A DNA stretch of 6,050 nucleotides from an uncultured Muribaculaceae bacterium (GCA_947177435.1 CAMWUM010000123.1:1-6050), one strand, 5' to 3'. Counted from the stretch's first letter, positions 1-6,039 are shown. Translations and numbers: made by a program. The notes: a model not told the origin generated them from the letters alone.

Positions 1-1548
1 GGCGAAAACGGCTGCCTCACCGAGGTCGAAAACACCCCCGCCTGCCCATTCAATATCAAGCGCGTCTACTACCTCTACGACGTGCCCGCCGACTCAAGCC
101 GCGGCGGCCATGCCCACCACCAGATGGAGTCGCTGATTGTGGCCGCCAGCGGGTCGTTCGACGTGACCATCGACAACGGCCACGAGCGCCGCCGCATCAC
201 CCTCAACCGCCCTTTCCAGGCCCTGCACCTGCGCAAAGGCATCTGGCGCGAGCTCGACAACTTCTCCTCTGGAGCCATCTGCCTGGTCATAGCCTCGGAA
301 AAATACGACGAAGCCGACTACATCCGCGACCGTGCCGAATTCCTACGCCAGTACGGGCTGCAACCTGTTTGTCTTCGGGTGTCCACCCCGCGCTATCCGT
401 TCCTCGATCTTGCCGTTGACAATGCCCCCTACGCCCAGGCGCTCAAGGAGGCCGCCGCGCGCGTCATCGACAGCGGTTACTACATCGGCGGCCCCGAGGT
501 CGAGGCCGTCGAGGCCGACATAGCAAAAATCACCCAGACCAGCCACGCCATCGGCGTCAGCAATGGCCTCGATGGCCTGCGCCTCATCCTGCGCGCATGG
601 CTCGAAATGGGCCGCCTCGCCCCCGGCGACGAGGTAATTGTGCCTGCCGACACTTACATCGCCTCTGTGCTCGCCATCACTGACAACGGCCTACGCCCCG
701 TATTCGTAGATGCCGACTTGGATACATATAATATTAATGTTGGACTCATCGAGCGTGCCATCACGCCCCGCACCCGTGCAATCATGGTCGTGCACCTCTA
801 CGGCCGCGCCTGCTGGAGCCCCGCACTCGCCGATATCGCCAAGCGCCACGAGCTGCTCATCATCGAGGACAACGCTCAGGCCATCGGCGCCCGCGCCCTT
901 TGCCCCGGCCTGTACGGCACCCGGGCCACCGGCGGCCTTGGCCATGCCGGCGCGTTCAGCTTCTACCCTACTAAAAACATCGGCGCCCTCGGCGACGCCG
1001 GTGCCGTGACCACCAACGATGCCGAACTGGCCGCAGTCGTACGCTCGCTGCGCAACTACGGCACCGACCGACCCTACCACAACGTCTACGCCGGCCTCAA
1101 CTGCCGCCTCGACCCCATACAGGCCGCCATGCTCAGGGTAAAACTGCCCCACGTCGACGAGGAGAACGCTCGCCGCCGCCTTCTGGCCGAAACCTACGAC
1201 CGAGAAATCACCAATCCGCTCGTCGTCAAGCCCGCTCTGCCGCAAAGCGAAAGCGGCGCCCCCGAGGACGCCGCCCGCAGCCACGTCTGGCACCAGTACG
1301 TGGTGCGCGTGGCCGACCGTGATGCTTTCCGCAAGTATTTGTTAGATAAAGGTGTAGAAACAGGTGTGCATTATCCCGTGATGCCATCGCGGCAGTCATG
1401 TTATTCTCAATACGCCCACATCCCCCTGCCTGCGGCAGAGCAGATCGCCCGCGAGGTCGTGAGCCTGCCCATCGGCCGGAGCACCAGTGCCGATGACGCC
1501 CGCGCCATTGCCCGGATCATCAACGGATATAGCAATAAGGCTGAGTGA
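1..1548 (+). CDS. Fused dTDP-4-keto-6-deoxyhexose 3,4-ketoisomerase / 3-aminotransferase, 5' end cut by window
   Basis: The frame is open from base 1 to a TGA at 1546-1548, giving 515 visible residues. By comparison with FdtA/QdtA about 15-20 N-terminal residues lie outside the window, so the GTG at 82 is internal. Visible residues 1 to about 115 match the FdtA/QdtA (WxcM-like) cupin: PFNIKRVYYLYDVP, then RGGHAH with two histidines (codons at 109 and 115) that align with the catalytic pair, and a tail KYDEADYIRD. After a linker of about 15-20 residues a complete DegT/DnrJ/EryC1/StrS aminotransferase begins at FLDL (400). It has the cofactor aspartate in IIEDNAQ (codon 868) and the PLP lysine in SFYPTKN (codon 973). 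Known family chemistry: ketoisomerisation of dTDP-4-keto-6-deoxyglucose, then transamination at C3, giving a 3-amino-3,6-dideoxyhexose (Fuc3N or Qui3N type) for surface glycans. The two steps are normally separate genes. The fuco/quino outcome cannot be told from sequence. Two stretches (about 718-747 and 1336-1412) use AT-ending codons unlike the rest. Confidence 0.9.
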   Translation, partial: GENGCLTEVENTPACPFNIKRVYYLYDVPADSSRGGHAHHQMESLIVAASGSFDVTIDNGHERRRITLNRPFQALHLRKGIWRELDNFSSGAICLVIASEKYDEADYIRDRAEFLRQYGLQPVCLRVSTPRYPFLDLAVDNAPYAQALKEAAARVIDSGYYIGGPEVEAVEADIAKITQTSHAIGVSNGLDGLRLILRAWLEMGRLAPGDEVIVPADTYIASVLAITDNGLRPVFVDADLDTYNINVGLIERAITPRTRAIMVVHLYGRACWSPALADIAKRHELLIIEDNAQAIGARALCPGLYGTRATGGLGHAGAFSFYPTKNIGALGDAGAVTTNDAELAAVVRSLRNYGTDRPYHNVYAGLNCRLDPIQAAMLRVKLPHVDEENARRRLLAETYDREITNPLVVKPALPQSESGAPEDAARSHVWHQYVVRVADRDAFRKYLLDKGVETGVHYPVMPSRQSCYSQYAHIPLPAAEQIAREVVSLPIGRSTSADDARAIARIINGYSNKAE

Positions 1549-1738
1549 CGGCCCACCCCTGGGTGAGGTTGCGGATGCTAAGGCTGACGAGCGAACCAAT
1601 GGGAGTCCCAATCTGCGCACGCACCGCCTCCATCAAACTCTCCTGCGACGAAACGCCGCTGATGCGCACATTGAGCAATTCCTGGCCCATCATCAGAGCC
1701 CGAGCAAAAACCGTGTCGTTATTTCCATAATTTTTCAT
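1520..1738 (-). CDS. Small conserved-looking hypothetical protein, 72 aa
   Basis: An ATG at 1738-1736 opens a 72-residue frame ending in TGA at 1522-1520. I do not recognise a function. The protein reads as a compact alpha/beta fold: an N-terminal helix around FARALMMGQELL, a strand LNVRISG, a helix SSQESLMEAVRAQIG, a strand SLVSLSIRN, then TQGW. From memory, unverified, short Bacteroidales proteins with a similar 'RN-TQGW' ending exist. Support for a real gene: it fills an otherwise empty gap between two stops, has a matching -7 promoter motif 43 bp upstream of its ATG, and has an AT-rich leader typical of the phylum. There is no signal peptide or membrane segment. Its last nine residues and stop (29 bp) overlap the end of the plus-strand fusion gene tail-to-tail. 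It lies downstream of the ATPase gene on the same strand with a 99-bp gap, so it could also be reached by read-through. Confidence 0.65.
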   Translation of the reverse strand: MKNYGNNDTVFARALMMGQELLNVRISGVSSQESLMEAVRAQIGTPIGSLVSLSIRNLTQGWAVTQPYCYIR

Positions 1739-1780
1739 TGCAGTAAGTATTAAAGTTATACATATATCTTAAATCTACTG

Positions 1781-1788
1781 CAAAGTTA
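1781..1788 (-). promoter_or_regulatory. Bacteroidota -7 promoter motif for the small gene
   Basis: On the minus strand the sequence reads TAACTTTG, a full match to the Bacteroidota -7 consensus TAnnTTTG, followed by C. It lies 43 bp before the ATG at 1738, giving a predicted leader of about 35 nt. No TTTG -33 box stands at the usual 19-21 bp spacing, so the call rests on the -7 motif alone. Confidence 0.45.
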
Positions 1789-1808
1789 GTTCCTACCCTG
1801 CGCAATAA

Positions 1809-1826
1809 TTATTCCCACCAGAATAA
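1809..1826. repeat. Perfect 6-bp inverted repeat in the ATPase / small-gene gap
   Basis: TTATTC (1809-1814) and GAATAA (1821-1826) are perfect inverted copies around a 6-nt centre. The repeat begins 12 bp after the ATPase stop and about 20 bp upstream of the small gene's -7 motif. It could be a weak transcript-end hairpin for the ATPase or an operator at the -33 region of the small gene. No T-tract follows it on the minus strand, which argues against a strong intrinsic terminator. Confidence 0.35.
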
Positions 1827-1837
1827 ATAAACGCAAA

Positions 1838-3541
1838 CTAATAGCCTATCCGAGCCCGCGAGGTATTTCCAAGGCGCTCATGCTGGCAACTTTTGACGAG
1901 AGCGTCGATGTCGATGGCCTCACAGCCTGAGAGGATGGCACTGACCGAATGCTTGCGGGCGATATTTTCTATCTCGCCGCCTGAGAGGTCAAACTGCTCG
2001 GCCAGCGTCTTGGCCTGATCGGCGGTCATGCCCTTGAGCATATGCTGCCAAATCTCGGCGCGGGCGGCAGTGGTAGGCTTGTCAAAGCGTATCTTGTAGA
2101 GGAAGCGGCGCTCGAAGGCCTTGTCAAGGTTGGTGGTGAGGTTGGTGGTGGCAATCATAATGCCGTCGAGACTTTCCATTTCCTGCAGGATGATGTTTTG
2201 GATGGAGTTTTCCATCTTATCGACGGCGCGGGACGCACCTTCCATTCTGACACCGAGCACGGCATCCGCCTCGTTGAAGAGCAGGATGGGCGCCAGAGGG
2301 TTGCTCTTGCAGATGTTGCGGTAGCGGTCAAACAGCGCCTTGATGTTCTTCTCGCTCTCGCCCACCCAACAACTTTTGATTTTGTCGACGTCAACGCGCA
2401 TGATGTCGCGGCCCGTCTGGCGAGCCAACTGATAGACGGTCTCAGTCTTGCCGGTGCCGGGAGTGCCATAGAAGATGCAACAGAATCCGGGGCGCATGCC
2501 GGCTTTGCGCAGGCGCTCCTGCACGTCGGCAAATCGCTGCTCCGAGAGGATGGAGGACAGTTCGTCGATCTGCTCCTTTTCCGCCCTATTATATATAAGA
2601 GTCTTGGCTGTGAGCGAGTCAGCCTTGATCAGACCATTGGTAGATTTGCCTATATTACCGATTTTCAGCTCCGAGAGCAATCTCTCCTTGGCGCTTTCGG
2701 TGAGTTTGAATGAGTCGCTGCGCGCCATGCCGTCCTCATTGACATTCTCTATCAATGCCTTTTCAAACAGGGCAGATTCGCGGTTGCGCATCTCGCGCTT
2801 GACCCAACCCGGGATGGTGTCGTTGTCATAAATATTCTCAATGTCGTGAAAACCAATGTTATCGTCATTGTTCTCCACGTACAGGTGGGCCATGTAGACA
2901 AACAATAGCGTATCCTCCCTGCCGAGCTGGCAGCGCTGGAGTTCGGTGGCAAAAACGGTCGACTTGATTTCTTCAAGCATCGCGAGCGTCTTATCCTTGA
3001 GCCCCTGGTGAGTAAGTTCGTCGTCTTCCCTTTCAGTCATAAGCCGGTTAAACTGGTCGAAGAACGACTGCGTATCGGGCACCGACTCCTCTTCGTGCAC
3101 GTAAGGCTTGTTCTCCTTCAGCGCATTCAGCACGGCGTCGGGCACGCGGTAACTCAGCGACTTCTTGCTGCGGGCAGCTCGCACATAATGCTTCTCTTCC
3201 AGCACGTCGATGTCGGCGGAAAGGCGCAGAATCTTGGTGTTGCGGCAGCCCACATAGCGGGCTATCTCGGAAATCATAATCCGGTTGTCGTCGCTTCGGT
3301 CGACGAAAATTGCCAGCATGGCTGTTTGCATAGGCGTGAGCTTGAGTTTGCGGGCAGCGTAGCGGATGTGCGTTCCAGCTTTTTCGAAGAACTCACTGCC
3401 GAGGTTCGAGTCCTCGGCCAGTTCCACGATGTACTCGAAAGCCTCGAGCACGCACTTGGGCTTTGCCTCCTGCGCCCTCTCCTTGTTCCTTGCGCTGTTT
3501 TCCGACTTGCTATTCTCACGCGATAAATCCATCTTCCTCAT
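1838..3541 (-). CDS. AAA-family ATPase with two N-terminal winged-helix-like segments
   Basis: 567 residues. A lysine- and serine-rich tail (1 to about 28) is followed by a winged-helix-like segment at about 68-140 (LTPMQTAMLAIF through SYRVPDAVLNAL). A second similar segment lies at about 205-292 (REDTLLFVYMAHLYVEN through FKLTESAKERLL). One classical AAA module occupies about 330-550: Walker A GTPGTGKT (359-366), aromatic pore loop W392-V393-G394, Walker B ILLFNE (419-424), sensor 1 TTN (465-467), arginine-finger pair R478-R479, and sensor 2 at GGEIENIARK (521-530). The pore loop suggests a hexameric ring that threads a substrate, as in katanin/spastin-type AAA proteins; this is inferred. 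Walker B has Asn423 where Asp is canonical, but catalytic Glu424 is kept, and from memory FNEAD is common in related bacterial ATPases. No membrane or protease domain is present, so it is probably cytoplasmic. The start at 3541 follows a -7 motif by 25 bp; Met4 at 3532 is an alternative. The substrate is unknown. Confidence 0.88.
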   Translation of the reverse strand: MRKMDLSRENSKSENSARNKERAQEAKPKCVLEAFEYIVELAEDSNLGSEFFEKAGTHIRYAARKLKLTPMQTAMLAIFVDRSDDNRIMISEIARYVGCRNTKILRLSADIDVLEEKHYVRAARSKKSLSYRVPDAVLNALKENKPYVHEEESVPDTQSFFDQFNRLMTEREDDELTHQGLKDKTLAMLEEIKSTVFATELQRCQLGREDTLLFVYMAHLYVENNDDNIGFHDIENIYDNDTIPGWVKREMRNRESALFEKALIENVNEDGMARSDSFKLTESAKERLLSELKIGNIGKSTNGLIKADSLTAKTLIYNRAEKEQIDELSSILSEQRFADVQERLRKAGMRPGFCCIFYGTPGTGKTETVYQLARQTGRDIMRVDVDKIKSCWVGESEKNIKALFDRYRNICKSNPLAPILLFNEADAVLGVRMEGASRAVDKMENSIQNIILQEMESLDGIMIATTNLTTNLDKAFERRFLYKIRFDKPTTAARAEIWQHMLKGMTADQAKTLAEQFDLSGGEIENIARKHSVSAILSGCEAIDIDALVKSCQHERLGNTSRARIGY

Positions 3542-3566
3542 TACATAATATTTTTAAGTTACACTG

Positions 3567-3574
3567 CAAAATTA
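3567..3574 (-). promoter_or_regulatory. Bacteroidota -7 promoter motif for the ATPase gene
   Basis: The minus strand reads TAATTTTG followed by C, a full match to TAnnTTTG. It lies 25 bp before the ATG at 3541, predicting a leader of about 20 nt. There is no TTTG box at the standard spacing. That position is instead occupied by the palindrome at 3584-3602, as expected for a regulated or activator-dependent promoter. Confidence 0.5.
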
Positions 3575-3583
3575 CGGCCTACC

Positions 3584-3602
3584 TGTATCATTCAGTGATA
3601 CA
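3584..3602. promoter_or_regulatory. Operator-like palindrome at the -33 region of the ATPase promoter
   Basis: TGTATCA (3584-3590) and TGATACA (3596-3602) form perfect 7-bp inverted arms around a 5-nt centre, 19 bp in all. The edge nearer the gene is 9 bp from the -7 motif, so the site covers where sigma would contact the -33 box. No T-tract follows, which disfavours a terminator. Size and placement fit a dimeric regulator; its identity is unknown. The ATPase itself (winged helices) and the nearby WYL protein are candidates only by proximity. Confidence 0.45.
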
Positions 3603-3606
3603 CCAC

Positions 3607-3632
3607 AAAAAAATGTATGAATGTTTTCATTC
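3607..3632 (-). terminator. Possible weak intrinsic terminator after rtcB
   Basis: On the minus strand GAATG and CATTC make a 5-bp stem with an AAAA loop that includes the rtcB stop codon. Five bases later comes a run of seven T (minus-strand sense, 3613-3607). The stem is short and AT-rich and the T-run is slightly displaced, so efficiency is doubtful and read-through into the ATPase gene is possible. Confidence 0.3.
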
Positions 3633-4826
3633 TCCGGTGTCTTTAATGTTGAGTTTTGGCTTTACCATAGTTATGATTTCTACGGTCGGACTGATGAGGT
3701 CGAGAATCTCAGCGGCAGGCTTGTACGCCATAGGCGACTCGTCGAGAGTGCCGGAGCACACCGACGTCGAGTACACGCCCTCCATGGCCGCTTGATATTC
3801 GTCCATGCCTATCTGCTTGCGAGCCTGAGCGCGACTCATTGCGCGCCCGGCTCCGTGCGGAGCAGAGCAGAGCCACCGAGCGTTGCCCTTGCCTACTCCT
3901 ATGGCTATTCCGTCGCGCATGTTAAGGGGTATGACCACCCTCCGCCCAAGTGAAGCATCGATAGCGCCTTTTCGAAGCATAGGTCTCTCGTCGGCCACGT
4001 CGATATAATTGTGCGAGGTGAAGATCGACTCGACGCATTTTGCCAGGCAGATCTTTCGCAGGATGGCAAAGACTCGGTCGCGGATGATGTGGTGGTTGTA
4101 CAGGGCGTAGGCCTGCGCAATTGCCATGTCGGAAAGATAGCCTTTGAGGGCATCCCCCCAAAGGTAGCCTGCGTACTTGGCCCGCTTGGGATTTTGGGCG
4201 ATAACGCGCCAATGGTTGGCTACTTTCACGCCCAGGTTGCGCGAGCCGCAGTGGATGGTCAGCCATGGCTGGACGCCGTCGTCTGCCACGCCGTATTCGA
4301 TGAAGTGGTTGCCGCTGCCGAGTGTGCCAAGGCTCTTGTAGAATATTCCCTCCTGCAACTTCAGGCGTCGGCAGAAGCCGGTGATGAAGCGGGCATCGAT
4401 GCGCGGGGCATCATTAATAAGTTCGGGCGCGCATGAGCGTGCGCGTTGATACTGGCCGTTTAAAAATTTGAACAGTTCCTTTTCATTGAGTGAATTTTTG
4501 GCGCACACCTCCACACCCATCGGTATTGCCTCGCGGATGCGGTGGTCGAGCAGCACAAAATCACTGGGGGCGACCGGCTGCGACATCCTGTGCATCGAGA
4601 CTGTACAGCCGATGTCGACGCCCACGTGATCGGGATTTACGCACGCTCCGATGGGGTAAACCGTGCCGACGTTGCACTCCGTGCCGGCATGCACGTCGGG
4701 CATCTGCGCGATGGGCGTACCCTCCATGGCGGGATGATCGCACAGGGCCGTTACCCAGTCGAGGGCGGCCTGTTCGATGTTGTCGGTGAAGATTTCAGCC
4801 GATGTTGTTTTTCCGTTTATTATCAT
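3627..4826 (-). CDS. rtcB: RtcB-family RNA ligase
   Basis: 399 residues from the ATG at 4826-4824. RtcB joins RNA 2',3'-cyclic phosphate or 3'-phosphate ends to 5'-OH ends, using GTP and Mn2+. All expected residues are visible: MPDVHAGTE (42-50), VGVDIGC with metal ligands D71 and C74, LGSGNHFIE with N173 and H174, HCGSRN with H192, SHNY with H272, and APHGAGRAMSR with H324, the histidine that carries GMP. The C-terminus DESPMAYKP is typical. The MRDG segment near 304-307, in place of the E. coli SMGAKS type, points to the bacterial subgroup often called RtcB2; subgroup naming is from memory. In-frame ATG 4871 would add 15 residues, but that extension starts upstream of the predicted -7 motif and looks unrelated to the family. 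The gene is divergent from a WYL regulator, with 95 bp between start codons. The ATPase gene follows 85 bp downstream. No archaease, RtcA or PrfH gene is adjacent. Confidence 0.95.
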   Translation of the reverse strand: MIINGKTTSAEIFTDNIEQAALDWVTALCDHPAMEGTPIAQMPDVHAGTECNVGTVYPIGACVNPDHVGVDIGCTVSMHRMSQPVAPSDFVLLDHRIREAIPMGVEVCAKNSLNEKELFKFLNGQYQRARSCAPELINDAPRIDARFITGFCRRLKLQEGIFYKSLGTLGSGNHFIEYGVADDGVQPWLTIHCGSRNLGVKVANHWRVIAQNPKRAKYAGYLWGDALKGYLSDMAIAQAYALYNHHIIRDRVFAILRKICLAKCVESIFTSHNYIDVADERPMLRKGAIDASLGRRVVIPLNMRDGIAIGVGKGNARWLCSAPHGAGRAMSRAQARKQIGMDEYQAAMEGVYSTSVCSGTLDESPMAYKPAAEILDLISPTVEIITMVKPKLNIKDTGE

Positions 4827-4844
4827 TTCCTTAAAATTATGGCG

Positions 4845-4852
4845 CAAAGTTG
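4845..4852 (-). promoter_or_regulatory. Candidate -7 promoter motif for rtcB
   Basis: The minus strand reads CAACTTTG followed by C, one mismatch (first base) from TAnnTTTG. It lies 18 bp before the chosen ATG at 4826, predicting a leader of roughly 12 nt and excluding the upstream ATG at 4871. No good -33 box is visible, consistent with a weak or activated promoter. Confidence 0.4.
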
Positions 4853-4861
4853 AGAAACACG

Positions 4862-4880
4862 TGCGCAGCATATTTGCGCA
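4862..4880. repeat. Paired TGCGCA sites in the rtcB / WYL divergent promoter region
   Basis: TGCGCA occurs at 4862-4867 and again at 4875-4880, 13 bp apart start to start. Each copy is its own reverse complement, so the pair is both a direct and an inverted repeat. The second copy overlaps the -33 box of the WYL promoter (4873-4876), and the first lies about 10 bp upstream of the rtcB -7 motif. This is where a regulator controlling both genes would be expected to bind. Confidence 0.4.
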
Positions 4881-4904
4881 GTAAAAATAAAATGGCTATA
4901 TTTG
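4873..4904 (+). promoter_or_regulatory. Bacteroidota promoter of the WYL regulator gene
   Basis: TTTG at 4873-4876, a 20-bp spacer, and TATATTTG at 4897-4904 match the Bacteroidota consensus TTTG-N19-21-TAnnTTTG in full. Transcription would start near 4910, about 12 nt before the ATG at 4922. This decides the start codon: the in-frame ATGs at 4850 and 4892 lie upstream of the predicted transcript start. Confidence 0.7.
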
Positions 4905-4921
4905 CGGAAAAATTCAGCAAA

Positions 4922-5941
4922 ATGCCACTAAATCGCGCCTCTCTAATCCGCATTTCCACTATCGACCGATGCCTGCAGAACCATTACCGGCGATGGACCA
5001 TAGGCGATCTCATTGATGCCTGCACCGACGCACTGGCCGAATTCGAGGGCCGCAGCAATCCCGTCAGCCGACGCACTTTGCAAGGCGACCTTGCCCTGAT
5101 GCGCAGCGACCGCCTGGGTTACAATGCGCCAATCGTCGTGCGCGAAAAGAAGTATTATGAATACGCTGACCCGGACTACAGCATCACCCACCTCCCGCTC
5201 AACGACGAGGGCCTCGACGCCCTCAATTCCGCCCTCGACATCCTGCGCCAGTTGCAAGGCTTTCCGCAGCTGGCCTCCTCAATTGACACCATCAGCAAGC
5301 TCAACGAGCAGATTTCTCGCCACACAGGCTCTTCGGCCCCGGCCATGGATATGGAACACGTGCCAGGTTACAAAGGCACTAAATTCATCGGTGCCATTTA
5401 CGATGCTGTGCGCAAGCGGCAAACGATCGTCATCGAGTATCAGTCATTCAAGGCTCGGCAGCCTGAGGCACTGACCGTGTATCCATACCTGCTTAAGGAA
5501 TACCGCAACCGTTGGTTCCTTATCTGCGAAAAGGCGACTAACCGCTCGCCGCAGGTCAACATCTTCGCCCTAGACCGCATACATTCCGTGGCCGTGGACA
5601 AAGAGCGCCCTTTCAAAAAATGCGTCGACTTCGACCCTGAACATTTCTTCGACGATACACTCGGCGTGACCAAACTCATCAGTGATAAGCCACGCAGGGT
5701 AGTAGTCAAGATTGACCGCCAGCAAGCGCCCTATGTCGAGTCGAAGCCTTTCCATAAATCCCAAAAGGTTGAACAGCGATTTCGCGACGGCAGCATTCAG
5801 ATTTCACTGAAAGTCGTCATAAATCCCGAATTAGAACGACTAATCCTCGGCTTCGGAAAATTTGTAGAAGTCATCGCCCCGCCCGAATTCCGCACGCGCA
5901 TTGCCGAAAACCTCCGCAAAGCCGTCACCCATTACGATTAG
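4922..5941 (+). CDS. WYL-domain transcriptional regulator
   Basis: 339 residues. The N-terminal part (about 1-90) is a helix-turn-helix region, from RASLIRISTIDRCL through PVSRRTLQGDLALMRSD, whose 'SRRTLQGD' resembles the recognition helix of YafY/DeoR-like regulators. A helical linker with an LLNL-type pattern follows (about 95-135). The WYL domain starts near 155; it includes IEYQSFKARQPEALTVYPYLL and the signature NRWFLICEK, where the motif is W198-F199-L200, and ends with a C-terminal alpha/beta extension to PEFRTRIAENLRKAV. WYL domains are known to bind ligands such as nucleotides or nucleic acid and to tune transcription; the ligand here is unknown. The ATG at 4922 is chosen because MPLNR is the usual family start (from memory) and because a consensus promoter lies just upstream. 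The gene is transcribed away from rtcB from a shared 95-bp region, so control of rtcB, itself, or both is likely but inferred. Confidence 0.9.
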   Translation: MPLNRASLIRISTIDRCLQNHYRRWTIGDLIDACTDALAEFEGRSNPVSRRTLQGDLALMRSDRLGYNAPIVVREKKYYEYADPDYSITHLPLNDEGLDALNSALDILRQLQGFPQLASSIDTISKLNEQISRHTGSSAPAMDMEHVPGYKGTKFIGAIYDAVRKRQTIVIEYQSFKARQPEALTVYPYLLKEYRNRWFLICEKATNRSPQVNIFALDRIHSVAVDKERPFKKCVDFDPEHFFDDTLGVTKLISDKPRRVVVKIDRQQAPYVESKPFHKSQKVEQRFRDGSIQISLKVVINPELERLILGFGKFVEVIAPPEFRTRIAENLRKAVTHYD

Positions 5942-5965
5942 CCTCCCCCTCACAATATTCGTATC

Positions 5966-5983
5966 CCGCAAAGGCGCTTGCGG
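5966..5983 (+). terminator. Weak hairpin downstream of the WYL gene
   Basis: CCGCAA (5966-5971) and TTGCGG (5978-5983) can form a 6-bp stem with a 6-nt loop, 24 bp after the WYL stop codon. No T-run follows, so this would be a non-canonical terminator at best. Confidence 0.25.
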
Positions 5984-5998
5984 CGTCTTCCCCGTAAA

Positions 5999-6039
5999 TT
6001 GTAGCAATCTTTGTAGCATTTTGTGATTGTTACATTTTG
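5999..6039 (+). promoter_or_regulatory. Short direct repeats and possible promoter at the right edge
   Basis: TTGTAGCA occurs at 5999-6006 and 6011-6018, within 12-bp units that agree at 10 of 12 positions. A third, looser copy (TTGTTACATTTT) lies at 6027-6038. TTTG at 6010-6013 and the TACATTTTG stretch at 6031-6039 resemble -33 and -7 boxes, but the -7 has one extra base and the spacer is 17-18 bp rather than 19-21. It may serve a plus-strand gene outside the window. No gene is seen in 5942-6050. Confidence 0.3.

Noticed and set aside
691..1293. 200-codon open frame on the minus strand inside the fusion gene
   Set aside because: It is rich in Gly, Ala and Val with no recognisable motif, and lies opposite conserved aminotransferase residues; a by-product of strong C/G-ending codon bias.
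1554..1565. CACCCCTGGGTG palindrome just after the fusion gene as a terminator
   Set aside because: The loop would be only two bases, no T-run follows, and it falls within the small minus-strand gene.
2042..2713. 223-codon open frame on the plus strand opposite the ATPase
   Set aside because: It covers the Walker A and B codons of a convincing ATPase on the other strand and has no family resemblance or promoter motif.
3008..3526. 172-codon open frame on the plus strand opposite the ATPase N-terminus
   Set aside because: Composition and placement fit a mirror image of the real gene; no start context or motif supports it.
4827..4871. 15-residue N-terminal extension of RtcB from an ATG at 4871
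   Set aside because: It begins upstream of the predicted rtcB -7 motif, crosses the divergent control region, and is not like the RtcB N-terminus; ATG 4826 fits better.
4850..4921. 24-residue N-terminal extension of the WYL protein (ATG 4850 or 4892)
   Set aside because: Both ATGs precede the transcript start predicted from a full-consensus promoter, and the family usually starts at MPLNR-like sequence. An alternative -7 at 4869-4876 could revive ATG 4892 but has one mismatch and no -33 box.
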